DNA of 64,000 nt, from assembly GCF_001649575.2 (NCBI RefSeq), contig NC_051449.1, positions 19,117,833 through 19,181,832 on the forward strand. The letters are read 5' to 3'. Origin of the DNA: Kryptolebias marmoratus. Lineage: Eukaryota > Chordata > Actinopteri > Cyprinodontiformes > Rivulidae. The notes under the pieces are model-generated. The model saw nothing but the letters and a program-made list of their open reading frames with translations. It made no database searches and was not told the origin of the DNA. The position numbers and the translations under genes are program-made. Positions within the stretch are counted from its first letter, which is position 1. Every line of letters begins with the position of its first letter. Of this stretch, positions 10,666-21,960 are shown in pieces.

Positions 10666-11850
10666 TCAAGGTCTGACCAAAACGGCTATAGCTTCATCAT
10701 CTATCAACCTAAAAAGCTAAGCACACAAATATACTTTACTTTTTGGGACAAAGAAACTCCCCTGCTTGGCGTTAAACAGGATATAATGATTGCAGATACT
10801 GTGGACAAATACAATGATGGTGGGTGTGTGAGACAAAGCTAGACTGAAGACAAAAAAATAAAGAACTGATAAAGACAAAGGAGAGTATAAAAAAATATAA
10901 ACAGAGGAAGTAAAAGAAGAAAGGACGATGGAGACAGATTCATTGTTGCTTTCCAATTTAGTCTAGCTGTCATTCTGACTGGTGATTAATCAACCATAGA
11001 ATCACATCTGTTTTCCCAAGGAATTTCACCTGTTCAGACTCAGAGATTGCCCATCCCTATCCTGCCAACAAATCTTTTCCCTTACTCCACAGTTTGTATC
11101 CGGGCAGATTCAGTAATTGGGGATAGCCTAGTTTTTTTTTTTTTTTTTCTTTTTCTTGCTGATAGTAGAATGCATCTATAGTGGCAAGCGAGAACCTGGC
11201 AGATGTTAGCAAAAATAGAGTAGGAAAAGAAAAGAAAACATGGGAAGGGAGATACTGGGGGACAGACAGGCACTTGATGAATTGTTATCACACAAGGTTA
11301 CGGACAGCAGGGCACAAGGGAGGATCTGAGAAGATTGCCATTTATTGTAAACATGACTGCCATCTACATCCAGAGGGATTACAAGAGTGTTGAACTGTTA
11401 TATATGATATAAAAGCACAATCAGTTCTTCTTCATTGTGAGGGCCATTTTGGGACATTTTGAAAGGAAATATCTCCACCTTTAAAAGGAACTATAGCAAC
11501 AGGAAAGACTTTACTAAACTGTAAAACTTTTATTAAACCTAATCATAAAATATAAAAGCAGATAGACGACTCATCTCTAACTAGATGCTTGCTTTTACTT
11601 GGGAGATAAGAAGATAACAGCAGGAGCAGAGGAGATGTAAAGTGTAACAGACAAATAGGAGAACAGTAGATTTGGACAGGATAAGAGGGGGACAGAACTG
11701 GATAAACGATTCATCAAAATTTGCCTCAGTTTAAATACTTTATTGTTTAAGAGGAGCAAGAAATTTGAGGCATGTGTTGATGCGTTTTACAAATTTACCA
11801 TATTGTTAGTAGCACTCAAAGCCATAGCAAATAATTAGCATTGGCAGACA
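10666..11850. other. Intergenic stretch, simple sequence only
   Basis: Contains an uninterrupted poly(T) tract near 11131-11148 and purine-rich sequence. No gene recognised. A weak fragment resembling the ~310-bp family may continue to about 10700. Confidence 0.4.
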
Positions 11851-12105
11851 ATGAATTGGAGTCAGTTGAGGTTGTTCGGACAGCTGATTAGGATGCCTCA
11901 TTGGGAGTTTCCTTCTGGAGGTTTTCTGGGCACGCCCCACTGGGAGGAGACCCCAGTGCAGACTCAGAGCTCACTGGAAGGAACCTATTTTCACTTAGGC
12001 ATGGAAACACCTTGGGATCCCTCAGGACAAGCTGGAGAGTGTCTTGGACCTGCTGTCTTAGTGACCCAGTCACAGATAAGGAGAATAAAATAGATAAACA
12101 GTAGG
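11851..12105 (+). mobile_element. LINE (non-LTR) C-terminal and 3' end fragment
   Basis: The frame at 11851 reads WSQLRLFGQLIRMP, a decayed form of the SQLRWFGHLIRMP segment that follows the reverse transcriptase in a common fish LINE. It continues through a CTTGGGATCCCTCAGGA block and ends with CAGATAAGGAGAATAAAAT. Several frame changes make it non-coding. The LINE clade was not resolved. Confidence 0.65.
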
Positions 12106-12164
12106 CTTGCTCTTTATTCTCACAAAGTTTCTGAGATGATTACAGAAGTTTTATCATCCAGTCC

Positions 12165-12660
12165 ACATGTGTATTATGGACCTGGAAAAGGCTTACGGCT
12201 GTGTACCCTAGGAGAGTTGGTGATAGGTGCTTCTGGGGTATATGGTGCTACTGTCACTAGTGATTACTACTAGGTTGTTGTATAATCAAAGCAATATCTA
12301 CATTCACATTCTTAGCACAAAATCAAGTTTGATTCTGGTGCAAGTTGGATTTTCCCAAGACTTCTCTTTGTCTTCAGTCCTGTTTGTGGTGTTCTTGGAC
12401 AGGATCTAGTCACTGAAAGAAGAGTGTCTAGTTTGGGAACTTCAGGATTACATTGTTGCCTTTTGTAATTAATGAGGCTTTGTTGGGATCTTCTGACCAT
12501 AACCATCAGTATACACTGGAGTAGTTTGTAGCTGAGACTGGAGCAGCTGGGATGAGAGTGAGCTCTTCTAAATCCAAGGCCGTTATTCTAAACTGGATAA
12601 GGGTAGAAAGCTCTGTTCAGGTTGGGGGTTAGTCCCTTAGGTAGAGGACTTCAGGCATCT
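12165..12660 (+). mobile_element. LINE reverse-transcriptase fragment
   Basis: Near 12176 a frame reads MDLEKAYGCVP followed by a stop. The frame at 12227-12409 continues with LLYNQSNIYIHILSTKS and then LSSVLFVVFLDRI, corresponding to the RT region of the same fish LINE family. Later pieces (VWELQDYIVAFC, VGGESLP-like) appear in other frames to about 12660. It is broken by stops and indels. Confidence 0.7.
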
Positions 12661-12707
12661 TGCCTGAAGTCATCATAAACTTCAGGCATGATGACTTCAC
12701 TGGCCTG

Positions 12708-12818
12708 GCTACTGGCCTTTTCTTCCTAAAAAAGAGAGAAAAATACGGTACCACTGAAAGGCACCCGGTAATAGTGACTTTAAACAGCATTGCTCCTTGT
12801 TTGGAGGAGCATTGTGTG
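12708..12818 (+). repeat. 111-bp duplicated segment, copy A
   Basis: Matches 13665-13775 at a constant 957-base offset with two mismatches by eye (ACGG/ACGC and ATAGT/ATAGC). It starts GCTACTGGCCTTTTC and ends AGGAGCATTGTGTG. It lies beside a compound inverted repeat at 12648-12698. Confidence 0.9.
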
Positions 12819-12959
12819 GAGCAAGAGATGAATCAGAGCTGTGATGAATGTGCTTCTTTGGTATGTGGTGGTAAAGATAGAAAGGAGTCAAAAACCAAGG
12901 TGCCCAATTTACTGGTCCATCCACATTCCAAACTTATCCATTGTCACAGGATTTGGGTT

Positions 12960-13350
12960 GCTGTGCTATATTATTGATTCAAACAGCTGAAATTTGTATT
13001 CATTGAAGGATGTCTGGCCTCAGTCTTTGAGATACGATGAAGATCTCAGTTATTCAAGAGGGACCCAAACCTAACTAATATGGCTTAAGCATCTGATTAG
13101 GATGCCTCTCTATGGCAACCTATGGTATTTTTTGGATGCTGCCAACTGGAAGGAGACCCTAGGCAGGACCCAGAACTCTCTGGAGGGACTATTTGTTTTT
13201 TCTGGATTGGAAAACACATCTGTTTCTCCAAGATAGTGCTGGAGACTGTTACTGGGGTGAGGGATTTGTGGATTTATTTCCTGGACCTGATGCTCTTGCA
13301 CCCAGACCTGGAATAAGCAGATGAAAATGGATGGATGGACGGTTGGCAAC
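12960..13350 (+). mobile_element. Second LINE 3' end with (ATGG)n-like tail
   Basis: Resembles the 3' part of the fragment at 11851: TTAGGATGCCTC, then GGAGACCCTAGG, GGACCTGATGCTC and a tail AAAATGGATGGATGGACGG. Short ATGG tails are typical 3' ends of these fish LINEs. The residual frame at 13122-13316 is not functional. Confidence 0.6.
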
Positions 13351-13664
13351 ACGCATTTACTTTAAATAGTCGATAGTTCCAATTTAATTTTTGTTTTCAA
13401 CAATAAGTAGGTTAAAGTTGAATGAGAATCTAGCTTGTAGTAATTTTGTTTTATCTGCTTATGCAGATCTTCAGTATAGTCTTAAAATAACACAAAAGTA
13501 ATTTTAATAAAAACCCAAAGATTACTGGAGTAGGCTAAACTTCAAATGTTTCAGTGCGTTAGCAATACCTTCGCTTGTCACCTTTGAGTACAGAGTTACT
13601 TAATGTCACAAAAACATAAACTGAAATAATTTTTTGCTGATACTTTTCTGTCTGAAGAAATTTA

Positions 13665-13775
13665 GCTACTGGCCTTTTCTTCCTAAAAAAGAGAGAAAAA
13701 TACGCTACCACTGAAAGGCACCCGGTAATAGCGACTTTAAACAGCATTGCTCCTTGTTTGGAGGAGCATTGTGTG
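13665..13775 (+). repeat. 111-bp duplicated segment, copy B
   Basis: Near-identical partner of 12708-12818. The LINE 3' end lies between the two copies. Confidence 0.9.
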
Positions 13776-14150
13776 ACCTATGACAAGATGGCAAGGACCA
13801 CCATCTGGTTTGCAAGTGATTACCTCTGCAGGTGTTGCCACAGAACAAGCTGAGCAGTTAAGAAAAGCCAGAGCTACTATAATTAAAGCCAGGGCTTAAC
13901 GTCTCTTTTTAAAAGAGCTCATTTTATTCACAAGAGATGACTCTGCAATTTCCAAAAAGATGATGGAAAACTGCAGTAGACAAACACACTTTGCATTCTA
14001 ACATCAGAAGAGTCTGCATTTGACTAAATTGTGTAGTTCTCTTCCATTTAGTCTTATTGTGTCTATTAAAAAAATAAACTCTGATCTGAAAGACTTCTTT
14101 TTACGAATGGTAAGAGTTGTTCATTGTTTCAGTTTTGGTTGATAGAGATA

Positions 14151-14763
14151 CAGTGGCTATAAAAAGTATAAAACATTGACCAGAGTTTGCCAAACTCTAG
14201 TTAAGATTTAAAATTTTCTTTAACAGTGGTTTTCTGTTTGCCATTCTCCAATAAAGTTCAGACTGGTGAAGAACCCAGAGAACAGTTGTTGTATGAACAG
14301 TCTCTCCTGTCTCACCTGCTGAAGCTTTAACTCCTTTAGAGTGCCTCACAGGGGTCTTGGTGGTCTCTCTCATGATTGTCCTTCGTCATTGTCAGTTTGT
14401 GATTTTTGCTGTTGGTAGATTTACACATGTTCCATATTCCTTTCATTTCTTGACGATGGATTTAACAGAACTCCTGGGGATGTTTAGAGCCTTGAAAATC
14501 ATTTTGTTTCCACCCCCTGACTTGTACTTTTCAAAAATCTTTTGTCTGAGTTGAATTAGGACAGTCTTTGTAAAGGGGGTGAATATTTACGCAACTACTT
14601 ATTTTACATCAAATATTTTATTATTCTGTAGAAATTGTTTCCCTTCGAAGAAGATTTTTAAAAGTTTTTTGTAAAGAAGGCCGATTCATATTAACCATGA
14701 TTGATATATGACAGCGATAAAAGAATAACACATCCAAGCGGGGAATACTTTTGATAGGCACTG
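14151..14763 (-). mobile_element. Tc1/mariner-type MITE with intact terminal repeats
   Basis: Left end CAGTGGCTATAAAAAGTAT (14151-14169) matches the reverse complement of the right end (CAGTGCCTATCAAAAGTAT) at 17 of 19 positions. Both ends are flanked by TA, the Tc1/mariner target duplication. The interior, read on the minus strand, keeps decayed transposase-derived sequence (blocks such as TGACGATGGATTTAACAG on the plus strand). At 613 bp it is far too short to encode a transposase, so it is non-autonomous. Confidence 0.8.
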
Positions 14764-17700
14764 TATATGTAGTTAGACTCAGAGGTCTTTTAAAATAAAA
14801 TAAATCACATATGAATGGTTCCAATACAGCCCATGCTTTAAATAATAATAATAATAACTGATCATCAGTCAATGTGTTTGGTAATGCATATTTTTAATGT
14901 GATTATACAAGATTACTGTCTTTAAAATATTATACTTTATAAGAAAAAAGACAACTGTTCACAACTGTTTTTGGATTTTGGTCAAGTCTGACTCTGCAAG
15001 GTTAACCTAATTGAAGCTATAATGATTTAGTGTTCAATCAAACCCGCAGTGCTCAGTGATTTTAGCAAAGTATGATTTTTATTGATGATGACTAATACAC
15101 AGTGATAATTGTTGGTAATTCATTCATTGTATAACCAGCAGCAGGTTCATTATTTTTTCTCAGAGTGGCAGCTTCAGTCAAGTTGGAAGTTAAATGTTGA
15201 GGCTTTAGCATCACAGGTGTTGTAGAGCCGTGCTCATCCTGCAGAATCTTCCTGGTGACTGACACTCATTATCATCCTGGCAAAATGTGCTTTTCACTTG
15301 CAGTATCTTAATAATTCATACATTTTCTGCCATCTCACTAGCAAAGTGACCTAAATTTGTGCACTGACAGGTGAAAGATTTTCTGCCAACTGAAAAGCAG
15401 AGGAGACGCAGAACAAACTGGAAGTTTTAGTTCGTTTTTGACTTTTTATTGAATTTTTATTGTTATCACAACAGTAGTCAAACAATATAAATTGTATTGT
15501 TGAAACTTTTGATTCAATTACATTTTTTAATAAACAAAATAATTGTTAAGATAAATGTTTTGCCAATCATATACTAATATGTTTGTATAAGTTCTGTTTT
15601 TGACTCTTAAAATTGTGAGATGCATCAGAAATAATTGTCTAATGATAATAATAATCTAATTTTACACAGTACAACTGCCTGCCATCTGGGTGTTGTTCCT
15701 CCTAAATGACCTCAGTATCCCATCTGAGGACATCAAGACCTCCAACATCCTGGTTCTCCACTGCATCTATCCAACAGTGCCAACTAGTGGCACCTACCAC
15801 CTGCCATCGTGACACCTGCCTGGGGTACCAAGGTGTCAGCTACCACCTGTTTGCTTTGCATACTTGATCTTTTGCTTGCTTTCCACATTAGATTGTTTGC
15901 TTTCTACACTGGATCTTTTATTCATTTCATTTGGTCTCTAAGGACAAAACATGACTGCATTATGGTTAAACATCACTAGAAGACCTATCACTCTCTTTGG
16001 ATTACAATTTCCTTTTTCATCAGTGGGTACAGAGATGTCACACTTAATTATTCTGTTCTTTAAAGTTGAAATCCCTAATGGTCACCTGCGTGTCATTACC
16101 AACAGAAGTCAACACTCAGTATATGAATTTGAGACCCATACTGTGAAGGTTTAAAAAAAGTTCTGTCAGTTCAGCTGCAGTAGAAATAATAAAGACACCA
16201 CCTCAGACTGATTTAAATAAAATACTGCATGTTAATTTGAATTTAACCCAGTAAAAGGACACCCATAACCCTTCGATACAATAGTTATTAAAAAATGGAA
16301 CGAATACAATCAGGTTTAGGAGCACAAAGGATTTCACTTCCTCTGGCTTAGTCTTAGAAAATGATTTTTTGTTTTTAACTTTTTTCTGTAAACAATATTG
16401 CGTCTCTCTGTAAATAGAATTTTATTCTTAACATTTTGACTTTAATCTCAAAATGTTAACTTTAATGTTAAAACAAAAAACATCTTCCTTCTCAAATTAT
16501 TTTTTTCTTCTGAGTGGCCCTAATGTGACGTCGCAAATAAACAATGTTCATCCTGAAAAAAGTGGTCTCTTTCAGGATGACAGTCTCTTCCTCTGGGCAC
16601 GATGGGAGTCAAGGAGTTGATTCATGCAGAATAATATGTCTTTTTCAGGTAGCAGCTCATTCCCTGGATTATTTTTGAATGACATTTTAAAAACCACTAT
16701 GTATTATTGTCTTGGGAGCACATGATGTCCCAAAACCTTTTTAAGACTCACAAGATCATTACTAACCCTAATTTTTACTGTTTATTGTATTTACCGCAAT
16801 GTTATGAAGCTAATTGCTTAAATTAGTTTGGGATTTTTTTAATTTAAAGAAAAAAGAAAGATTTGTAACAGTACTTAACTTTTAATGCAAAAATGAAAAA
16901 CATAATTGACACTGTTTCATATAATTACAATTTTAGATAGCATTAGATTTAACTGCTATTTTATAGGGAGGCTTTTGTATCCTTTTTATGTGTTGTAAAA
17001 CCATTTGAAAAAGATTTTCTTGTATCTTAAAACTGGTTGGGACCTATTTCTTGAGGATTTTTTGAATAAATGCTGATGTGTGTTCATATGATTAAAAAAA
17101 AGTAAATTTTGTAGAAATGCTGTCCTAATAATAAGTTTCCGAATGCAATACACAGAGGCAGCTTAAATAATTTACTCCTCTTAAGTTTTTGTGTGTACCA
17201 AGTTTTTACAATGTGAAAAACCTGAATATATGCATCAGCTGCAGATCTAAAAATGTGAATCTATAATGTACTGAGTGGCTATAAATTACTGTGATGTTTC
17301 ACTGGGTTGAGTTAATTTAATTGGAACCTATGTGAACTAGGGGAGGAAAAAAGATCTCTTTTCTTGTATTGTGTTATAAATTACCTTTTGTGCTGCTCCA
17401 TTTTCACTCTGTTTTCTAGCTGAGTTTCATTTTGCACTGTGCTCCCATTAGAGGAAGCTCTAATACATTAATTTATTATCTGGAATATAGTAAATGTTAC
17501 ATTTATACCATCTAGCCATCCATGTTCACCTTTTACTGTATACTCATCCATTAATAGTACAGTCATATTTCAACAAAGTCTAATTGGTGCCTATTTCCTT
17601 GTACTTTTGGATGAATTTGTACAGTACCAGATGGGACAATTAACACGACTGGGTGTAATAACCTTCCACTTCAGTCACTTTTTTCCAGTTATGCCTCATT

Positions 17701-18530
17701 AGTTGCTGCCCGAGGAAGTGAATTCAGTCCCTGAGCTGGTGGATGATTACAGAGACGGCACGGCTGCAACATAAATCACTATGACACATATACAAAGGAT
17801 AAAAAGGTAGCTCATTTATTCTGCTTTTACATTTTAAATTGATTCTGTTTCTAATATATCCACGACCTATTGTTGTGCCAGTCAGGCTCGGTGTTATAAG
17901 ATGTAGGACTAATGAAGAGGGTATCTATGTGCATATACTGTAAATGTAGATTGAAATATTTGGTGTATTTCCATGAATCAGTGCACATGATTCAAGATGT
18001 TTCCTTTAACACCATGGACCTCCGTGTGTTTGAAGATAATCCTTCTTGACTTCACAGGATATACATATGACCCAATACTGTCCACTCGGCCTCCTCATTG
18101 AATCCCATGGCTCTAATTAAAGACTTATGATTGGCCTTAAGAGTGCTGCAAGCTTGTTGAGCTAACAGGAGCGCACAGTGGCACTCTAATGATGCTGAAT
18201 TGACAGTAAGGAAAGTTTGGTCTAGGCTGGAAGGCACAGAATGGTCTGACATTCTGTCAAGCAGGAGCACTAATGGTACAATATTTATCATCAATAAATT
18301 ACAATGCAGAGGATTTTCTCTTTTCATTTGACAAATCAGTCAAAAGAAAAGTCATTGCCAGTCGTTTTCTGCCTTACAGATTTAATTGTCTGTCAATTTT
18401 TCAAATTTACTTAAACTCAAGCTGTGATTTATGGCTTTGTTACCATCTGAGAAGAGAAGTAGCTTTTCCTTAGTTAAACATTCACTCCAGTTTACCTTAT
18501 TTCCAACTGTAGACAGAAAAATAAGGTTTA
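14764..18530. other. Intergenic stretch, no gene or clear repeat
   Basis: About 3.8 kb of AT-rich sequence. No exon, RNA gene or transposon end was recognised. Open frames stay below 85 codons. Confidence 0.4.
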
Positions 18531-18559
18531 ACTAGACACTGACAGAAAAATTTAAAAAC

Positions 18560-18985
18560 AAAACAACTGGACTTCTATTCTGTAGCTGAAGACATTTTGC
18601 TTCCTGTCCAAGGAGCGTTCTCAATTCGGAAAATTGGAGAATGTGGAGTTCCAAGGTTTCAAACTGCATAAAAGCTTTGTTATGTAAGCTAGATCCACAT
18701 GCAAATTAATCTCACTCCCCTCACAAAGTAGAGTCATTAGGGTCTATGTTAGCTTGGCTCACAATACAGATGCTTTGGTCGCATGAATGAAGGTGATAAT
18801 AAAAGGGAAAAGGACTAATGCTCCATTGTAAGTTATAGAAAGCTGAAATCTGACACCTCCATTTCTGTTTAAAGCTGTTTTTTCTCATTTGTTATCTACG
18901 TTGAATAAGAAAAATCAACTTTAAACAGAGGAAGAACTCACCAGATAGAAAATGAAACGTCTTTAACTACAGAAGGTTTTTTTTG
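18560..18985. mobile_element. Non-autonomous inverted-repeat element
   Basis: Left part has ACTGGACTTCTATTCTGTAG, then CTGAAGACATTTTGCTTCCTG. The right part has GATAGAAAATGAAACGTC followed by TTTAACTACAGAAGG, roughly its reverse complement. This pair (AAGCGAAACGTCTTCA-like in both orientations) characterises a common fish repeat. No coding sequence. Exact ends are uncertain. Confidence 0.5.
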
Positions 18986-19239
18986 TTTTGTTTTCTTTTG
19001 GGGGGAAATTCACCATGTACTGAATGTCTGAGAGTTGACACCAGTGTTGTGGAAAAAAATCAATTTCCAGGCCCTATTAGATGAAATCACTCAAACAGGT
19101 TTAAGAGGAATTTTGGTTAAGATGATGAAACTGCCTGTCCCATGTTAACGGCTGAACAGCTTAAACTTATAAGCTTCCCAGATACTTTTTAAAAAACATC
19201 TTTTGAAAATCTTTGATATTGTTTAGAAATTTCTTCTGT

Positions 19240-19400
19240 TTTGAACTATTTCAGCACATGATCCAAGTTTAATGGTGACAGGATCAGGACAAAGCAAGAC
19301 AGTTGCAGAGAAACTACTCCATTGTTGTTGTGGTTTCTTAAACCAAACAAAGTAGAAATAAACAAAATATGCATGTTTTAGGTCTAAGATGCATCAAAAA
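19240..19400 (+). repeat. Dispersed repeat shared with 36990-37190
   Basis: Shares the ordered blocks GGTGACA..ATCAGGA, AGACAG, CTCCATTGTTGTT and TGGTTTCT with 36990-37190, in the same orientation. Divergence is high and the class is unknown. Confidence 0.5.
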
Positions 19401-21387
19401 TAAAGTTTCTAAAGATCTCCATCTTGGAGGGTGTTTTTTATATCCGTTTTCTTGACAAAATCTCAGTTTGTGTGTGAACGGTAGAGGCAAGCTCAGCTTT
19501 AATGAATATCTGGTGTAGTGTAGGATGTATACGTGTGTGTAAATAGAAGACCGATAGTAGAAACTGACTATCCCAAATAAGCTGCTGATTATAAAATATC
19601 CATCTGACTGCACGTTTGACTCAGACTGAAGTTTTAGTACAACCTTGTCTCAGCGTTTGCCCTTGACATTTGAAAGATTTCGAAAACGTAATTTTCAGGT
19701 AAAAGAAGACTCAAACCAAAACAGATTTAGAACAAGATACACTAGTATTTACATACACTGGTTCATGCTTTTCATTTTCTTTGTTGTTTCCTATGTTTTT
19801 CTTGTTTGTATTAACTTTAAATGTATGTTTCTTTGTTATTATTGTCCAGTTTTTTAAGGAGTTTGTGTTTTCATTTTATTAGTTTTAGAAGTTTAGTTTC
19901 CTTTAAAAGCCTAACCAGTGTCTGGGTCTGCAAATTAGCCACAGGCTCAAAGTCCCACATACAAAGCAACAATTTCATTGTTTGTAACACTGTGCATTAT
20001 GTAACGTCCCTGATCAAATACACTGAAAAAAAAGTGCTGATATTTTCAGAACAACTGGAGCTTCTAATGATACATTTTTTGCAGTCATGAGCAGCACAAG
20101 GTGTTGTAGCACACACCAATGTCACATTGTTTTTATTTCTGGTGTAACAAATGAGTGAGTTGAAAACTGAGCAACTTTTACTTTTCTGTGAAATGTCTGT
20201 TCTGATTTTAAAAGCTAAGCTGCTAAAAGATGTCAAACTTTCGACAGTCTCATTTAAGTAATTATACATCCAGGGCAAAACTAAACTTTTACTGAGTTTT
20301 CACTCAGTAAATGAACTCTTATTAGCTCTAATCTAAGGAGGCAACCCTTATTAGCCCTGATCTAAGGAGACAGATCTTACATTAGTGTCTATTAAAATCA
20401 AATTCTAGTTCTTACTTTGCAGCTAAGGAGAGTCGCTGTGTGAACTGTACACAGTCTTGTACAATGTTGTCATTTCACAGATATTGCATTCAGCAAGATA
20501 AGAAATAGAAAGGCAACAAATGCTGAAAATATAAAGGAATGTACCCTACACATTCTGGACATTATATAGTTATAAGAGAGCTATTCCACTCATCGCCTGC
20601 ATCTGCAGCAAGAACAAAGTTTCACATATTCAGACTAAAGACTTCATGTAAGGGCACATTTACTAATAGTTGTATGTTCCTCACCATAATTAAGCCTCAT
20701 TTGTAACATTAATGAGTTCATCAGTCTGTTGGTCTGGGAAAGGGGAAGCATTATTTATTCACACATTAGTCCCTTTCTTGTTAATGCTTCCTATGTTTTA
20801 TTCAGACAGGGCTGTGAAGGTGATGAAACAAAAGAGTAAAGTTTTTCATGTATTTGTTTGTGCAAAGATTGGACACTGAATTTAATAAAGAAGACCTCAG
20901 ACATGATTAGATGCATAGTATCCTTACAACATCTCTCTGATATACAAACTTTTACAAAATAATTTTTGCGCTACGCCGAGCAAAGAGCAAGCCGGTTGGA
21001 GACACCTGCTTAAAACCAGAGAAGGCTCTGAGATGCCTGCGTAAAACTCCATGACTGTTTTGAGAGGCATTTTGTTGCACAAATTCCTTTTTGAATGTGT
21101 TCAAAATTTAAAGTGGTGAAGTCAAGAGCACCAACAAATGTTTCAAGATGATTTTGAGACTGTTGCAAATACCGTTTGAAAACTAGTCACTTGTAAGATA
21201 CTGGTCTAAATGGATAGTTTGTTCATTTTTGAAGTGATGATTTGTCAAATAGTTATATGTAGTTAGTACCTTATTAGCCATGACATGAACACTATCACTG
21301 TTTGTTTTATTGTTATTAGTGGTTGACCTGTTACCATTTAACATAATTAGTTGCAAAAACAAGTATTTTTGGTGTTTGCAAAAACAT
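19401..21387. other. Intergenic stretch
   Basis: No gene recognised. A small tandem duplication occurs at about 20318-20372 (CTTATTAGCYCTRATCTAAGGAG twice). Open frames of up to 93 codons on either strand match nothing I know. Confidence 0.4.
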
Positions 21388-21960
21388 AATGTTAATTTTC
21401 TACACAGCAACAATAGAGACCATTCTTCGGTATGGCATCACCAGCTGGTTTGGACACCTAACAGTGAAATCTAAAACTCAAAATTACCATCTAATAGGAA
21501 CAGCAGGCAAGATCATTAGTCACACTCCTCTTAAACTCCATGAGCTTTTGGACTGGGCAGGTATTTCACAGGAAAACAACATCTTACCTGACAGCTCTCA
21601 TGTTTTACATACAGAATATACACTCAGGGAGCAGGCACAGGGTTCCCCTATGTAAATTTAACAGACACAAACAGTAATTTTTTCCTGTCTATTAAAGTTG
21701 TCAATAAACAAATTAAATCTTAATATTCACTCAATTACGCAAGGCTAATTCTGCAGCCTCTTTTAAAGTTAGCATATTTGCACATTGAAGTTTGTTAATA
21801 TTATTGTCATGTTTTTATTACATAACCTTTATTGTCTTATTGTTCTGTGGTCGTTTTATCTTGAATGTGTTATTGCTGTGCAGCAGTGCCCTTTTTATAC
21901 CAAACAAAATTTCTCCCATGGGAGGCAAATAATCAACTTTGAACTTGAACTTTGAAAATG
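21388..21960 (+). mobile_element. L2/CR1-like LINE 3' fragment
   Basis: The frame 21389-21655 reads FYTATIETILRYGITSWFG, then a segment with IISHTPLKL and ILPDSSHVLHTEYTL. This pattern (SVLTYxLTxWYG ... DSSHPxHxxFxLLPSGRR) ends the reverse-transcriptase polyprotein of L2-like LINEs. The following 300 bp ends with a CAAATTTCTCCCATGGGAGG-like 3' UTR motif, TTTCTCCCATGGGAGGCAAA, near 21911-21930. It is a 5'-truncated copy with no reverse transcriptase core. Confidence 0.7.
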
